The notes: a model not told the origin generated them from the sequence alone. Shown: positions 1-10,193, numbered from the stretch's first letter. The stretch: 64,000 nucleotides of DNA from Agaribacterium sp. ZY112 (GCF_041346925.1 NZ_CP166840.1:2661001-2725000), one strand, 5' to 3'. A program made the numbers and translations.

Positions 1-729
1 GATGCTGCCGCGATTGGCATTATTGGTGGTGCTGATGGCCCAACTGCTATTTATGTTTCAAGTAAGCTTGCCCCTGATCTATTGGGTGCCATTGCTGTTG
101 CCGCTTATTCATATATGGCGCTTGTACCCCTGATTCAGCCTCCTATTATGCGTGCTTTGACAACCGAAGCAGAGCGTAAAATTGAGATGACTCAGCTGCG
201 TACGGTCAGTAAGCGTGAGCGTATTGTTTTCCCTCTGGTGTTGTTGGTCTTGGTGGCTCTAGTACTACCGGATGCAGTGCCGCTATTGGGTATGTTCTGT
301 TTTGGTAACTTGATGCGTGAGTGTGGTGTTGTCGATCGTCTTAGTGATACTGCCCAGAATGCATTAATTAATATCACCACCATTTTCTTAGGCCTGTCGG
401 TTGGTTCTAAGTTGGCTGCTGATAAGTTCTTGGACCCTAAGACCATGGGTATTTTGTTGCTAGGTATTGTTGCTTTTGCAATTGGTACAGCGGCTGGTGT
501 ATTGATGGCCAAGCTGATGAATGCGCTTAGCAAGAACAAAATTAACCCCCTTATTGGTTCGGCAGGGGTCTCTGCTGTACCCATGGCTGCGCGTGTATCC
601 AATAAGCTGGGCCTTGAAGCCAATCCTCAAAATTTCCTCTTGATGTATGCAATGGGGCCAAACGTTGCTGGCGTAATTGGTTCTGCAGTTGCTGCTGGTG
701 TGATGATCTCTCTTGTATCTTCTATGTAA
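1..729 (+). CDS. oadB: Oxaloacetate decarboxylase beta subunit (5' truncated by window edge)
   Basis: This is the C-terminal ~242 residues of the integral-membrane beta subunit of the sodium-translocating oxaloacetate/methylmalonyl-CoA decarboxylase family, which carries out the decarboxylation step coupled to Na+ export. The reading frame is open from base 1, and the family motif [10 protein letters not shown] is at about residues 10-19 of the fragment. It is followed by several hydrophobic membrane segments and a second conserved stretch, [17 protein letters not shown]. The start codon and the alpha and gamma subunits would lie to the left of the window. A Na+ pump of this kind fits a marine organism. 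A related family member (glutaconyl-CoA or methylmalonyl-CoA decarboxylase beta) cannot be excluded from the fragment alone. Confidence 0.9.
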   Translation, partial: DAAAIGIIGGADGPTAIYVSSKLAPDLLGAIAVAAYSYMALVPLIQPPIMRALTTEAERKIEMTQLRTVSKRERIVFPLVLLVLVALVLPDAVPLLGMFCFGNLMRECGVVDRLSDTAQNALINITTIFLGLSVGSKLAADKFLDPKTMGILLLGIVAFAIGTAAGVLMAKLMNALSKNKINPLIGSAGVSAVPMAARVSNKLGLEANPQNFLLMYAMGPNVAGVIGSAVAAGVMISLVSSM

Positions 730-730
730 T

Positions 731-750
731 GGGGCGCTTTGCGCCTCATT
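731..750 (+). terminator. Weak terminator-like hairpin after oadB
   Basis: A 7-bp stem (GGGGCGC with GCGCCTC, one G-U pair) and a TTT loop starts right after the oadB stop. Only a short, interrupted T stretch follows, so termination is probably partial. Confidence 0.4.
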
Positions 751-806
751 CTCCTGAGCCAGCTCAAATTTCTTTCTAAGAATAACTACAATTCATTATT
801 AGTTGT

Positions 807-832
807 TTTGCGCAGTGTAGAATCTGCGCAAA
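807..832. promoter_or_regulatory. Perfect inverted repeat in the pykA upstream region
   Basis: Nine-base arms TTTGCGCAG and CTGCGCAAA are separated by 8 bases that contain TAGAAT, a good -10-like hexamer. It lies 30 bp before the pykA start. It could be an operator overlapping the promoter or an mRNA leader hairpin. It does not match the HexR consensus I know. Confidence 0.4.
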
Positions 833-862
833 CTTTAGTTATTGTTTTTCACGGAGATGAAC

Positions 863-2308
863 ATGTTCAGACGTACAAAAATTGTTGCAACCCTTGGTCC
901 TGCAACCGATGAGCCTGGAGTCTTGGAGGAGCTGATCCTCGCTGGGGTCAATGTTGTTCGTATGAATTTCAGCCATGGTGCTGCCGAAGACCATGCGGAG
1001 CGAGCTAAAGCTGTTCGTGAAATTAGTGATAAACACGGTAAGCACGTAGCTATTTTAGGTGACTTACAAGGCCCTAAAATTCGTATTGCGCGATTCTCTG
1101 AAGGGCCCATCACTTTGGCGGTGGGTGACAAATTTGATTTGGATGCCTCATTGGAGCGTGATGCAGGCAATAAGCATGAGGTTGGCATCGATTATAAAGA
1201 GCTACCCAATGATGTTGTGCCGGGCGATTTATTGTTGCTCGATGATGGTCGTGTTGTATTAAAGGTTGATTCTGTTGTTGGTTCACGTATTCACACAACC
1301 ACAACCGTTGCAGGCAAACTGAGTAATAACAAAGGCATCAATCGTCAAGGTGGTGGTCTGAGCGCGCCGGCGCTGACCGAAAAAGATAAAGAAGATGTAA
1401 AAACGGCTGTTGCTATTGGTGTTGATTATTTAGCGGTTAGTTTTCCTCGCAGTGCGGATGATATGAAGCAGGCACGTCAGCTGGTGAAGCTGGCAGGTGG
1501 TGAGTCTTACTTAGTCGCTAAAATTGAACGTGCTGAATCTGTTGAAAGCTCCGATGTGCTTGATTCCATTATTATGGCCTCAGATGCGGTCATGGTCGCA
1601 CGTGGTGATTTAGGTGTTGAAATTGGTGATGCCCAGCTAATTGGTGTGCAAAAGCACATCATTGATAGGGCTCGCGCTTTAAATCGCTGTGTGATTACGG
1701 CGACACAAATGATGGAAAGTATGATTTCTAGCCCATTGCCAACACGAGCAGAAGTGTTTGATGTGGCTAATGCGGTGTTGGATGGCACCGATGCGGTAAT
1801 GCTTTCGGCTGAAACGGCAGCAGGGCAGTTTCCTGTGCAAACGGTTGAGGCGATGGTGCGTGTGATTTTAGGTGCTGAAAAGCATCCAGGCTCTGTCACC
1901 TTACCTCAGCGTGCCGAAGGGCACTATCAGGCCATTGATGAAAGTGTGGCTATGGCCAGCATGTATACGGCTAACCAGATGCAAGCGGTTAAAGGTATTG
2001 CAGCCTTGAGTGAAAGTGGCTCAACCCCTTTATTGATGAGCCGCTATGGTTCTCGCATTCCTATTTACGCGTTTTCAGAAAAGAAGCGTACCCTGCAGCG
2101 TGCGGCTTTGTTCCGTGGTGTGCAAACGGTTGAGTTTAATTCTGATGACTTAAGCTCAACTGAGATCAATCGCCGTATTGTTGCGTTTCTAATGGAGCAA
2201 GAAGTTGTTGCCAATGGGGATTTTGTCATCTTCTCTAAAGGTGACAATGTTGGCGCAGGGGGGACCAATACGATGAAGATCCTACAGGTAGGCCAGCCTA
2301 TTTTATAA
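863..2308 (+). CDS. pykA: Pyruvate kinase (PykA type)
   Basis: Cytoplasmic enzyme of lower glycolysis that converts phosphoenolpyruvate and ADP to pyruvate and ATP. The 481 residues are normal length. The N-terminus [14 protein letters not shown], the active-site stretch VAKIERAES and the [24 protein letters not shown] region are all typical. The N-terminus is closest to the E. coli PykA (type II) form. I place the start at the ATG at 863, which follows ACGGAG at a spacing of 6; upstream in-frame alternatives at 842 and 857 overlap or lack a ribosome binding site. A single-gene transcription unit is likely, ending at the hairpin 35 bp downstream. Confidence 0.97.
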   Translation: MFRRTKIVATLGPATDEPGVLEELILAGVNVVRMNFSHGAAEDHAERAKAVREISDKHGKHVAILGDLQGPKIRIARFSEGPITLAVGDKFDLDASLERDAGNKHEVGIDYKELPNDVVPGDLLLLDDGRVVLKVDSVVGSRIHTTTTVAGKLSNNKGINRQGGGLSAPALTEKDKEDVKTAVAIGVDYLAVSFPRSADDMKQARQLVKLAGGESYLVAKIERAESVESSDVLDSIIMASDAVMVARGDLGVEIGDAQLIGVQKHIIDRARALNRCVITATQMMESMISSPLPTRAEVFDVANAVLDGTDAVMLSAETAAGQFPVQTVEAMVRVILGAEKHPGSVTLPQRAEGHYQAIDESVAMASMYTANQMQAVKGIAALSESGSTPLLMSRYGSRIPIYAFSEKKRTLQRAALFRGVQTVEFNSDDLSSTEINRRIVAFLMEQEVVANGDFVIFSKGDNVGAGGTNTMKILQVGQPIL

Positions 2309-2342
2309 GCTGAATTACTGTGCTCGCTGTTATCGTTTATTT

Positions 2343-2368
2343 AAAAAGGCCGCTATGCGGCCTTTTTA
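2343..2368. terminator. Bidirectional rho-independent terminator
   Basis: Stem of 11 bp (AAAAAGGCCGC with GCGGCCTTTTT) and a TAT loop. The A and T runs on both sides let it serve pykA (+) and the response regulator gene (-), whose stop is about 60 bp away. Confidence 0.85.
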
Positions 2369-2427
2369 ATGTCTGCTTATTGTGAGTGTGGCTTTGAAGC
2401 TTGTTCTGTGTGCTTTAAGCCAGACTG

Positions 2428-3060
2428 CTAAGTTGCGGTGTTTCTAGCTTCAATGCTTGCTTTAATCTTTTCTTCTAGCTTGCTGCCATCAACAGGCTTG
2501 ACGATATAGTCGTTGACGCCGCCTTGTATCGCTTCGCGTATTTTCTTGGCTTCGGTGACACTGGTGACCATGCAAAAATGGGCATCGTGAAGGGTGTTAG
2601 AGGCTTTGGCCTTTTGGTAGACCTCCATGCCGCTGAGTTCAGGCATGTCCCAGTCGCAGAATACAAAGTCGTAGGGTGGTTCGGCGCGCTTGATTTTATC
2701 AAAGGCATCACGACCATCGAGTGCCATTTCTATCTCTTTAACACCCATATCCTCTAATAAACCACATAAAAGCTCGGCGGAGCTTTCGTCGTCGTCAGCA
2801 ACAAGAATGCGTGCGTTATTTAGCGTTAACGATGAGCGCTTAGGTTTATTGGTAACTGGTGGTGAAATGACTTCTTTAGCTGTACTGGTTTTGCTCGTCG
2901 CCGCAAGTTTTTTCATTGCTGATTCAAGAACACCTAGGTTTTGGCTGTGTTCTTTGCGCTGTTCGGGCTCTAAGCTTGCGTTTTCTAGGGTTTTCTTTAA
3001 CCAGGCTCGGCGCTGGGTTAAGGTGCTGATAACCAGCTTGTTTTCCTGAGCGCTTAGCAT
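2428..3060 (-). CDS. Response regulator with a single C-terminal receiver domain
   Basis: A 210-residue two-component protein with no DNA-binding or enzymatic output domain. Residues ~1-75 are charged and probably helical. Residues ~82-205 form a CheY-like receiver with the acidic pocket ADDDES, the phosphoacceptor Asp in FCDWDMPELSG, the Ser/Thr switch in MVTSV and the conserved Lys in IVKPVDG. The ATG follows AAGGAG with good spacing. With only a receiver it probably acts by protein-protein contact, as CheY-like or adaptor regulators do. A partner kinase is not identifiable here, although a hybrid kinase is encoded 1.6 kb away. Confidence 0.88.
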   Translation of the reverse strand: MLSAQENKLVISTLTQRRAWLKKTLENASLEPEQRKEHSQNLGVLESAMKKLAATSKTSTAKEVISPPVTNKPKRSSLTLNNARILVADDDESSAELLCGLLEDMGVKEIEMALDGRDAFDKIKRAEPPYDFVFCDWDMPELSGMEVYQKAKASNTLHDAHFCMVTSVTEAKKIREAIQGGVNDYIVKPVDGSKLEEKIKASIEARNTAT

Positions 3061-3231
3061 TGGGCTCTCCTTAATGATTAACTAAAAATAAGTATAGAGC
3101 CTGACTCTGAGAGTGCTTGCTTTGTCGTTATAATGGCGCGATAAATTGCAGGCTAAAATCCTGTTGTATCGAGGTCTCTGAAGGTGTTCAGTTTGAAAGG
3201 GATCACGTCACATACCACATTGGAGAACTAG

Positions 3232-3537
3232 ATGAGTACGATTGAACAAGCGATACATGCAAAGGTCGAGGCCGAACTAACACCAACGCATATGCTTATT
3301 GAAAATGAGAGTCATATGCACAGTGGCCCTGCGACAGAAAGCCATTTTAAGCTTACTTGTGTGAGTCTCGCATTTGAGGGCTTAAATCGAGTTAAGCGTC
3401 ATCAGAAGGTGTACGCACTGCTCGGCGCTGAGTTCGATCAAGGTCTGCATGCTTTAGCTTTACATCTTTTTAGCCCCGAAGAGTGGGCTTTAAAACAAAC
3501 AGTACCGGCGAGTCCAACTTGTCAGGGCGGTAGCTAG
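3232..3537 (+). CDS. bolA: BolA family protein
   Basis: A 101-residue BolA-like protein. The family works with monothiol glutaredoxins on Fe-S cluster handling and affects cell shape and stress responses. The diagnostic string GPATESHFKLTCVS is followed by RHQKVYALLG and GLHALALHLFSPEEW, with the conserved His residues. A GGAGAA sequence precedes the ATG. It is transcribed in the same direction as trhO 89 bp downstream, a common gammaproteobacterial neighbourhood. The symbol is used in the family sense; an ibaG-type paralogue is usually shorter (~85 residues). Confidence 0.92.
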   Translation: MSTIEQAIHAKVEAELTPTHMLIENESHMHSGPATESHFKLTCVSLAFEGLNRVKRHQKVYALLGAEFDQGLHALALHLFSPEEWALKQTVPASPTCQGGS

Positions 3538-3626
3538 TTTTTACAACTTGTTTTGGTTAATACTTGAACAGTCTTGAGTGCCTATGTAAAATCGCGCGCC
3601 TTTGACTCTCTCTACGCGGAAAATAG

Positions 3627-4583
3627 ATGACAGCTCGTACGACCGACGCCCCCATTGTGGTTGCTGCTTTATATAAATTTGTAGCATTGCCTAATTATCA
3701 AGAGCTCCGGCAGCCTCTATTAGTTTTTTGTGAGCAGCAGGAGATTAAGGGCTCTCTACTGCTCGCTAATGAAGGTATTAACGGCACTGTATCGGGTACT
3801 CGCACATCGATAGATGCTTTGCTGGCTTACCTAAAGGCCGATGAGCGTTTGTCTGATATTGAGCACAAGGAGAGCTTTGAAGAAGAGCAGCCTTTTTATC
3901 GTATGAAGGTGAAGCTTAAAAAAGAAATTGTGACGATGGGGGTTGAAGGTATCGATCCGTTGCAGGTTGTAGGTACCTATGTCGAAGCCAAGGATTGGAA
4001 TAAGTTAATAGCGGACCCTGAGGTGGTCTTAGTGGATACTCGCAATGACTATGAATACGAGCTGGGTACCTTTGAGGGGGCTTTAAATCCTGATACGAAG
4101 AGCTTTCGTGAGTTTCCCGAGTACGTCGCCAACACATTAGACCCACAAAAACACAAAAAAGTAGCTATGTTTTGTACCGGTGGGATTCGCTGCGAGAAGT
4201 CCACTGCTTATATGAAAGAGCAGGGCTTCGAAGAGGTGTATCACTTAAAGGGCGGAATTCTAAAGTACTTAGAAGAAGTTCCCGAAGAGCAAACAAGCTG
4301 GAAGGGGGAGTGTTTTGTCTTTGACAATCGAGTCTCTGTCAATCACCAGCTTGAAAAAGGTGAGTGGGATTTGTGTCATGGCTGTCGTTTTCCTATTCGT
4401 GAAGAAGATAAACTCAGTGAGCATTATGAGGCTGGAGTATGTTGCCCACGTTGTCACGACGTATTGAGTGATGAGCAAAAAGGGCGATTTCGTGAGCGTC
4501 AAAAGCAAATGAAGCTGGCTGAAGAGCGTGGACAGGTGCATATCGGTAGCCCTAGCTCTCAGCGCCAGCGTAACGATTCTTAG
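3627..4583 (+). CDS. trhO: tRNA uridine(34) hydroxylase (rhodanese family)
   Basis: The YceA/TrhO family hydroxylates U34 of tRNA to form 5-hydroxyuridine, the precursor of cmo5U. The protein is 318 residues. It has an N-terminal acylphosphatase-like part with the motif [13 protein letters not shown], a rhodanese domain at ~120-225 with the catalytic Cys183 in [11 protein letters not shown], and a C-terminal Cys-rich segment (LCHGCRFPI and [10 protein letters not shown]) typical of the family. The ATG follows GCGGAAAAT. It is co-directional with bolA, with no terminator seen between them. Confidence 0.95.
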   Translation: MTARTTDAPIVVAALYKFVALPNYQELRQPLLVFCEQQEIKGSLLLANEGINGTVSGTRTSIDALLAYLKADERLSDIEHKESFEEEQPFYRMKVKLKKEIVTMGVEGIDPLQVVGTYVEAKDWNKLIADPEVVLVDTRNDYEYELGTFEGALNPDTKSFREFPEYVANTLDPQKHKKVAMFCTGGIRCEKSTAYMKEQGFEEVYHLKGGILKYLEEVPEEQTSWKGECFVFDNRVSVNHQLEKGEWDLCHGCRFPIREEDKLSEHYEAGVCCPRCHDVLSDEQKGRFRERQKQMKLAEERGQVHIGSPSSQRQRNDS

Positions 4584-4708
4584 ATCTTTCTGGGTTTTAG
4601 CTAAAGAGCGTTAACTCAAGTCGCTTAAATCCTAACTCTCTGATTTTCCAGCTACACTGAAGCGTAAGACTTACAACGGATCGGTTTTGCGCTTCACCGA
4701 ATCAGGGA

Positions 4709-6820
4709 ATGAATAAAACCCGCCTCATACGAACACAGCACACCCTGCTTGCCTTAACAGGAGCCTTCTTGTTGAGCGCGGTGCTTATCTTTGCACACTT
4801 CTCTGGCCAAAGCCTACTTTCAAGCTCTGTACTTGGCTTGGTATTTGTTGGCTTTTGGGTGGTTAATATAGCCATTGTCGCGGCCGTGATTAGTGGTTTT
4901 TCTGAATACTTTAGTGACCCCTCTTTAAGCATGGTTCAGATGTTATGGGCTTCGAGCGTTTGCCTTTTGAGTATGCTGGTGATGCCACGCTACGCTTATC
5001 TTGTTTATTTTATGTTGTTTTTAACTGCGATCTTTGGTGTTTTTAGGCTTAAGGCTACGGCGTTTATCGCTTACTCGCTGTTTTTGTCTTTGGGCTTAGG
5101 CCTTGTTTTATATACCCAATTCTACTTTTCGATAACCGACTTGTCTGGAGCGGAGCTTGCTCTGACTTGGTCTGTATACGCAGTTTGTTTGTTTATCTTG
5201 ACTATGCTTTGTTATTCCATGGCAGCACTCAGAGCCAAGCTGCGGCGGCGTAATGCGGAGTTGTATGATGCGGTAGAAGCTCGCAGTCAGTTTTTGGCAA
5301 ATATGAGCCATGAAATACGCACGCCCATGAATGGGATTATTGGCATGCTCGATTTATTGGATCGTGGCCGTCTCAATAGTGTAGAGCGCAATTACCTTAA
5401 TGTTGCTCGTTCGAGTAGCCACACTTTAGTGGCTTTAATCAATGACATATTGGATTACTCTAAGATAACAGCGGGCAAAATAGACTTTGACCTTAAAGCC
5501 TGCAATATAAAAAAGTTGATCTTTTCTCAATGCCAAGCCTTTTACTTTATGGCCCAACAAAAGGGCTTGGCTTTTGTTTTAGATATTGATCCAAATTTGC
5601 CCGATAGTTTTTTATTGGATGAACTTCGTATCAGGCAGTTACTAAATAACATTATTGGTAATGCCTTAAAGTTTACTTCTTCCGGTGTCATAGAGGTGCA
5701 TGTAAATCTAGGGCAGAGTAGTGAGGCGCTAGAGCTTTTAGAAATACGAGTTAAAGATACCGGCATAGGTATTTCAGAGCAGGCTCAGAAAAAGATTTTT
5801 GATAGTTTTTCTCAAGCGGATTCAAGTACCACTCGCAAGTTTGGTGGTACGGGTTTGGGCTTGGCTATATCTAAGCACTTAAGTGAAGCGATGGGCGGCT
5901 CGTTAAATGTTAATAGTGAACTTGATAAAGGCAGTGAGTTTATTATTTCCTTGTACGCGGAGGTTGCGGATAAGCAGGCTTCTTTACCTGGTGTGCTCAC
6001 TGGGCGACGAGTTTTATTGGTCGATGAGCTAGCTGCTCGTAGCCAAGCGCTATCTCGCTTATTAGATTTTTTAGGTGTTAAGTGCGAAGTGTGTGCTGAT
6101 ATTGCCAATGTAGGCAGACTTACTCAGTTAGCTGCCGAGTTTAGACCGGATATTGTGATTGTGTACGCGCGGCACTTAAGTGATGAGCAACAGGCGATAT
6201 TGCTTAATTTTCGACGTTTAGCGGCCTTTAAATATTTAAAGCTGGTTTTATGCGCTGAAAAACTACCTGAGCACCCACTTTTTACTGGATGTAGTTTGCT
6301 GCAAGAGCCATATTCAATAGTAGATCTTTTTAATACTTTAGCCGTTGATCAAAAGTTAAGCGTTAGTGATCAGCAAGAAGCATCAACCCATCCGCAACAA
6401 GAGCCGGCTACTGAAACTAGGAGCGAAGTAATGCAAAAAGTATTATTGGTTGAAGATAATTTAACCAATCAGGAGGTTGCCACCATGTTATTGGAAGATT
6501 GTGAGGTTGATGTGGTAATTGCCAATAACGGTGCAGAAGCAATCGATATCTTAAAGAAAAATGACACGGAATTCGCTATGGTGTTTATGGACTGTCAAAT
6601 GCCCGTGATGGATGGCTTTGCAGCCACACAAGCAATACGAGAAGGGCAGGCCGGTGAGCATTGTAAAGGCATTGCGATTGTTGCGATGACTGCCAACGCG
6701 TTAGCAGGAGATAGAGAGCGCTGCTTGGATGCCGGTATGGATGATTACACAACCAAACCTATTGCTTTTGAGTCCGTGGAAGAAAAACTAGAGCAGTGGT
6801 TAAACAAGCGCAGGACTTGA
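4709..6820 (+). CDS. Membrane hybrid sensor histidine kinase with pseudo-receiver and receiver
   Basis: 703 residues. Residues ~10-180 hold about six hydrophobic membrane segments and no large periplasmic sensor. A HisKA domain follows, with phospho-accepting His201 in NMSHEIRTPMNG, then HATPase_c with N box NNIIGNALKFT, G1 box VKDTGIGI and G2 box GGTGLGLAISK. Residues ~425-545 look like a receiver fold that has lost the phosphoacceptor Asp (the strand reads DIVIVYARH). A canonical receiver occupies ~575-700 (LLVEDNLTNQE, FMDCQMPVMDG, AMTANA, TKPI). No HPt domain is present, so a separate phosphotransfer protein would be needed. The input signal is unknown. Confidence 0.93.
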   Translation: MNKTRLIRTQHTLLALTGAFLLSAVLIFAHFSGQSLLSSSVLGLVFVGFWVVNIAIVAAVISGFSEYFSDPSLSMVQMLWASSVCLLSMLVMPRYAYLVYFMLFLTAIFGVFRLKATAFIAYSLFLSLGLGLVLYTQFYFSITDLSGAELALTWSVYAVCLFILTMLCYSMAALRAKLRRRNAELYDAVEARSQFLANMSHEIRTPMNGIIGMLDLLDRGRLNSVERNYLNVARSSSHTLVALINDILDYSKITAGKIDFDLKACNIKKLIFSQCQAFYFMAQQKGLAFVLDIDPNLPDSFLLDELRIRQLLNNIIGNALKFTSSGVIEVHVNLGQSSEALELLEIRVKDTGIGISEQAQKKIFDSFSQADSSTTRKFGGTGLGLAISKHLSEAMGGSLNVNSELDKGSEFIISLYAEVADKQASLPGVLTGRRVLLVDELAARSQALSRLLDFLGVKCEVCADIANVGRLTQLAAEFRPDIVIVYARHLSDEQQAILLNFRRLAAFKYLKLVLCAEKLPEHPLFTGCSLLQEPYSIVDLFNTLAVDQKLSVSDQQEASTHPQQEPATETRSEVMQKVLLVEDNLTNQEVATMLLEDCEVDVVIANNGAEAIDILKKNDTEFAMVFMDCQMPVMDGFAATQAIREGQAGEHCKGIAIVAMTANALAGDRERCLDAGMDDYTTKPIAFESVEEKLEQWLNKRRT

Positions 6821-6857
6821 ATTTTACGCTTTAGGCCATATCAAAAGTGCTTGTCTT

Positions 6858-7742
6858 ATGCGAGCACTCCGTATGTCCGAGAACATTGTTACTGTTTCAC
6901 CTGAGAACGCACAGCGCTATTTAATTGATGAGAGTCGCCAGCGTCTTGTTATTGTCGATTTCTGGGCTCCTTGGTGTGCGCCCTGTAAAGTCTTATTACC
7001 CATCTTAGAAAAACTGGCTGATGAATACGCAGGCCAGCTCTTACTCGCCAAAGTAAATGCCGATGAACAGCAAGCTATTGTTGCTCAGTTTGGTGTGCGC
7101 AGTTTACCTACGGTTATGCTCATGCGAGATGGGCAGCCGATTGATGGCTTTGCCGGTGCAAAAACAGAAGCTGAGTTAAGAGAGCTTATTGATAAGCATC
7201 TTCCTAAAGCCTGGGAGTTAGATTGGCAGCGAGCTAAGTCGCTTCTTGCGGAGGATGTCGATGCTGCTGGTGTGATGCCAGAAGCAATGAGCTTATTAAA
7301 AACAGCTTACGTTGATTCAGGTCAGCGTGCAGATATCGCATTCGATTATTGTCGCTGCTTGCTTGTAGAACAGCGCCTACAGCAAGCGCAAGAGATACTT
7401 GATGCAGTGACATTGGCGGATCAAAACTCCGATTATCAGCAACTTAAAGCTCAGCTTGATTTGGCATTAGAAGCGGGTAGGGCACCGGAGCTGACTTTAT
7501 TAGAGCAAGAGCTTAAAGATAGCCCCGATGATGTGGCGCTGGCTGTGAAGCTCGCCGTGCAATACGCACAGCACAAGCACGAAGAAGACGCCTTGGCGTT
7601 ACTTTATGCATATCTTCAGCAAGATTTAAATGCGCTGGATGGCGAGCTTAGAAAGAGCTTTAGCGATATCTTGGCCAGTCTTGCTAAAGGCGATGCACTG
7701 GCAACGCGCTATCAGCGAAAGTTCTACACGCTATTGTATTGA
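6858..7742 (+). CDS. cnoX: CnoX-like thioredoxin-fold co-chaperone (YbbN family)
   Basis: A thioredoxin domain fused to TPR-like repeats. The family holds oxidatively damaged proteins and hands them to chaperonins in the cytoplasm. Residues ~10-115 are the thioredoxin domain with the active site WAPWCAPCK, so both cysteines are present; E. coli CnoX lacks the first one. Residues ~120-294 are helical repeats rich in QAL and EDALALL strings. Two start codons fit, ATG 6858 and ATG 6873, and neither has a strong ribosome binding site. The shorter start (MSENIVTVSPEN) resembles relatives more closely. The gene stands alone between the kinase and serC. Confidence 0.85.
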   Translation: MRALRMSENIVTVSPENAQRYLIDESRQRLVIVDFWAPWCAPCKVLLPILEKLADEYAGQLLLAKVNADEQQAIVAQFGVRSLPTVMLMRDGQPIDGFAGAKTEAELRELIDKHLPKAWELDWQRAKSLLAEDVDAAGVMPEAMSLLKTAYVDSGQRADIAFDYCRCLLVEQRLQQAQEILDAVTLADQNSDYQQLKAQLDLALEAGRAPELTLLEQELKDSPDDVALAVKLAVQYAQHKHEEDALALLYAYLQQDLNALDGELRKSFSDILASLAKGDALATRYQRKFYTLLY

Positions 7743-7836
7743 TATCAAATAATAGACCGCCGTGAATGGCTACTAGCAAGCCGCGTTTGCTGGCATAATG
7801 CGGCACAAATTTATGGGCTCTGAGCTGAACTGGCTC

Positions 7837-7848
7837 GAGCAATTGCTC
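7837..7848. promoter_or_regulatory. Palindrome before serC
   Basis: The perfect 12-bp palindrome GAGCAATTGCTC lies 14 bp before the serC ATG, next to its CCGAGG ribosome binding site. It may be an operator or a small hairpin affecting translation; its function is unproven. Confidence 0.25.
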
Positions 7849-7862
7849 AAACCGAGGACTCT

Positions 7863-8978
7863 ATGCAAGATCTAGTCAAACCCCTAAACCCTAATTTTTC
7901 TTCTGGCCCGTGTAGCAAACGTCCAGGTTACGATCTTGCTAGTTTGCGTACCGATGTATTAGGGCGCTCTCACCGTTCTGCTTTAGGTAAAAAAGTACTT
8001 GAAGAAGCGTGTGTTAAAACAGCCGAGCTTCTTGGTCTTCCTGAAGGTTATCGTGTGGGTATTGTGCCTGCATCGGATACTGGTGCGGTAGAAATGGCTT
8101 TGTGGTCACTTCTTGGTCAGCGCGGTGTTGATGTGATGGCTTGGGAGAGTTTTGGCTCAGGTTGGGTTGGCGATATCACCAAGCAATTAAAGCTTGACGA
8201 TGTGCGTGTGATGGAAGCGGATTACGGCGTATTGCCAGATTTAAATGCGGTTGATTGCAATCGCGATGTTGTTTTTACTTGGAACGGCACAACCTCGGGT
8301 GTAAAAGTACCTAACGGCGATTGGATTGCCGATGATCGTGAAGGTTTAACCATCTGTGATGCAACCTCAGCCGTATTTGCTATGGAAATGCCGTGGGAAA
8401 AACTCGATGTTGTGACTTACAGCTGGCAGAAAGTGCTCGGTGGTGAAGGTGCTCACGGTGTCATTATTCTTAGCCCTCGTGCTGTAGAGCGTCTTGAGAC
8501 TTACACTCCGGCTTGGCCTTTACCTAAAATTTTCCGCCTAACCAAAGGCGGTAAGTTAATTGAAGGTGTGTTTAAAGGTGCCACCATCAATACGCCTTCT
8601 ATGCTGGCTGTAGTGGATTACCTAGATGCACTGAATTGGGTTGAAAGTATTGGTGGCGTTAACGCTACGATTGAGCGCTCGAATCAGAGCTTGGCCTTCA
8701 TTGAAAAATTTGTTGCAGAGAACGATTGGATTGATTTCCTTGCGAAAGAAGCCAACACCATTTCTAACACCAGTGTGTGTTTATGTGTGGATACTTCACC
8801 TGAGAATGTTAAAGCCATGGTGAAGTTACTTGATAGCGAAGGCGTTGCTTACGATATCGGCGCTTACCGCGATGCGCCCCCAGGTATTCGTATTTGGTGT
8901 GGTGCTACGGTTGAACCATCGGATGTGGAGAAACTACTTCCTTGGATGGCTAAAGCTTACCAACAAGTTACTGCATAA
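7863..8978 (+). CDS. serC: Phosphoserine aminotransferase
   Basis: PLP enzyme that converts 3-phosphohydroxypyruvate and glutamate to 3-phosphoserine in serine biosynthesis. The 371 residues begin [18 protein letters not shown] and contain [12 protein letters not shown] and the PLP-lysine region [14 protein letters not shown]. These match the SerC subtype first described in alphaproteobacteria rather than the E. coli form (~360 residues, ending differently). The start follows CCGAGG. It is followed by serA after only 27 bp, so the two consecutive pathway genes form an operon. Confidence 0.93.
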   Translation: MQDLVKPLNPNFSSGPCSKRPGYDLASLRTDVLGRSHRSALGKKVLEEACVKTAELLGLPEGYRVGIVPASDTGAVEMALWSLLGQRGVDVMAWESFGSGWVGDITKQLKLDDVRVMEADYGVLPDLNAVDCNRDVVFTWNGTTSGVKVPNGDWIADDREGLTICDATSAVFAMEMPWEKLDVVTYSWQKVLGGEGAHGVIILSPRAVERLETYTPAWPLPKIFRLTKGGKLIEGVFKGATINTPSMLAVVDYLDALNWVESIGGVNATIERSNQSLAFIEKFVAENDWIDFLAKEANTISNTSVCLCVDTSPENVKAMVKLLDSEGVAYDIGAYRDAPPGIRIWCGATVEPSDVEKLLPWMAKAYQQVTA

Positions 8979-9005
8979 GCGTCTTTAAATTACGGAACTG
9001 AAACT

Positions 9006-10178
9006 ATGTATAAAATCCGAACTTACAACGCGATTTCTGATAAAGGTCTAAGTCGCTTTCCGGCCGCTTCTTATGAAGTTGGTGCCGATATCCCTGATGC
9101 GCAAGGCGTAGTGCTTCGCAGCCAAAAACTACATGAAGAACAGCTTCCTGAGAGTGTTCTTGCTGTTGCTCGCGCAGGTGCTGGTGTGAATAACATTCCT
9201 GTTGCCGATTATACAGGACAGGGTATTGTTGTTTTTAATACTCCGGGAGCCAATGCCAATGCGGTAAAAGAGCTCGTTCTTGCGGGTATGTTATTAAGCT
9301 CTCGAGGGATTCTTGAGGGGCGCACTTATGTTGAAGGTCTTGGTGACATAAGCGATGCCGGTGAAATGAGCAAGTTACTTGAGAAGCAGAAGAAGCAATT
9401 TGCCGGCTCTGAGCTTATGGGTAAAACCTTAGGCATTGTTGGTTTGGGCGCGATTGGCTCAATGATTGCCAACGCAGCGCTTGCATTGGGTATGCGTGTT
9501 GTTGGTTATGATCCTGCTCTGAGTGTTGATGCTGCATGGCGTTTATCTAGCCAAGTAGAGCGTAAAGAAAGCTTGCAAGCTCTGTTGGGTGATGTTGATT
9601 ATTTAAGTCTTCATGTGCCTGCAATTGAAGCGACTCGCAACTTAATTAATGAAGACGCTTTAAAGTTAATGAAGCCTACTGCAGCGATTCTTAATTTTGC
9701 TCGCGATGCTATTGTTGATGCCGATGCAGTTGTTGCGGCATTAGATGCAGGTGCTTTGCGCCAGTATATTTGTGACTTCCCTATGCCTAATCTAATCGGT
9801 CATAGCAAGGTGGTAGCCCTTCCTCATATTGGCGCTTCAACTGCGGAAGCTGAAGAAAATTGTGCGGTTATGGCTGTTGATCAGTTGCGTGATTTTCTTG
9901 AGAACGGGAATATCAAAAATTCGGTGAATTTCCCTGAAACAAATATGCCGCGTACTCCAGGTGCTTGTCGTATTTGTTTTACCAACGAAAACGTTAGCGG
10001 CGTATTGGGTAATGTTTTGACTGTGTTGGCAGGTAAGGACGTTAATGTCATTGATATGGTTAATAAGAGTCGTAATGACGTTGCTTACAATATTCTTGAT
10101 ATTGAAGGTACGCCGTCGTTTGAAGCGATTGAAGCGATTCGTTCTGCTGAGCACGTGAGCTCTGTTCGAGTGATCTAG
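9006..10178 (+). CDS. serA: D-3-phosphoglycerate dehydrogenase with ACT domain
   Basis: First committed enzyme of serine biosynthesis, oxidising 3-phosphoglycerate with NAD+. 390 residues: a split substrate-binding domain, a Rossmann domain with GIVGLGAIGS, the catalytic Arg/Glu/His set (His in ALPHIGAS), and a C-terminal ACT domain at ~320-390 that would bind serine for feedback control. It lacks the intervening domain of long SerA forms. The ribosome binding site is ACGGAA. A strong terminator follows within 20 bp. Confidence 0.94.
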   Translation: MYKIRTYNAISDKGLSRFPAASYEVGADIPDAQGVVLRSQKLHEEQLPESVLAVARAGAGVNNIPVADYTGQGIVVFNTPGANANAVKELVLAGMLLSSRGILEGRTYVEGLGDISDAGEMSKLLEKQKKQFAGSELMGKTLGIVGLGAIGSMIANAALALGMRVVGYDPALSVDAAWRLSSQVERKESLQALLGDVDYLSLHVPAIEATRNLINEDALKLMKPTAAILNFARDAIVDADAVVAALDAGALRQYICDFPMPNLIGHSKVVALPHIGASTAEAEENCAVMAVDQLRDFLENGNIKNSVNFPETNMPRTPGACRICFTNENVSGVLGNVLTVLAGKDVNVIDMVNKSRNDVAYNILDIEGTPSFEAIEAIRSAEHVSSVRVI

Positions 10179-10193
10179 CTCTTAGGCTTAATC

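Noticed and set aside
842..862. Longer N-terminus for pyruvate kinase
   Set aside because: TTG at 842 and ATG at 857 lie before or over the ACGGAG site that serves the ATG at 863, and the family begins at RRTKIV.
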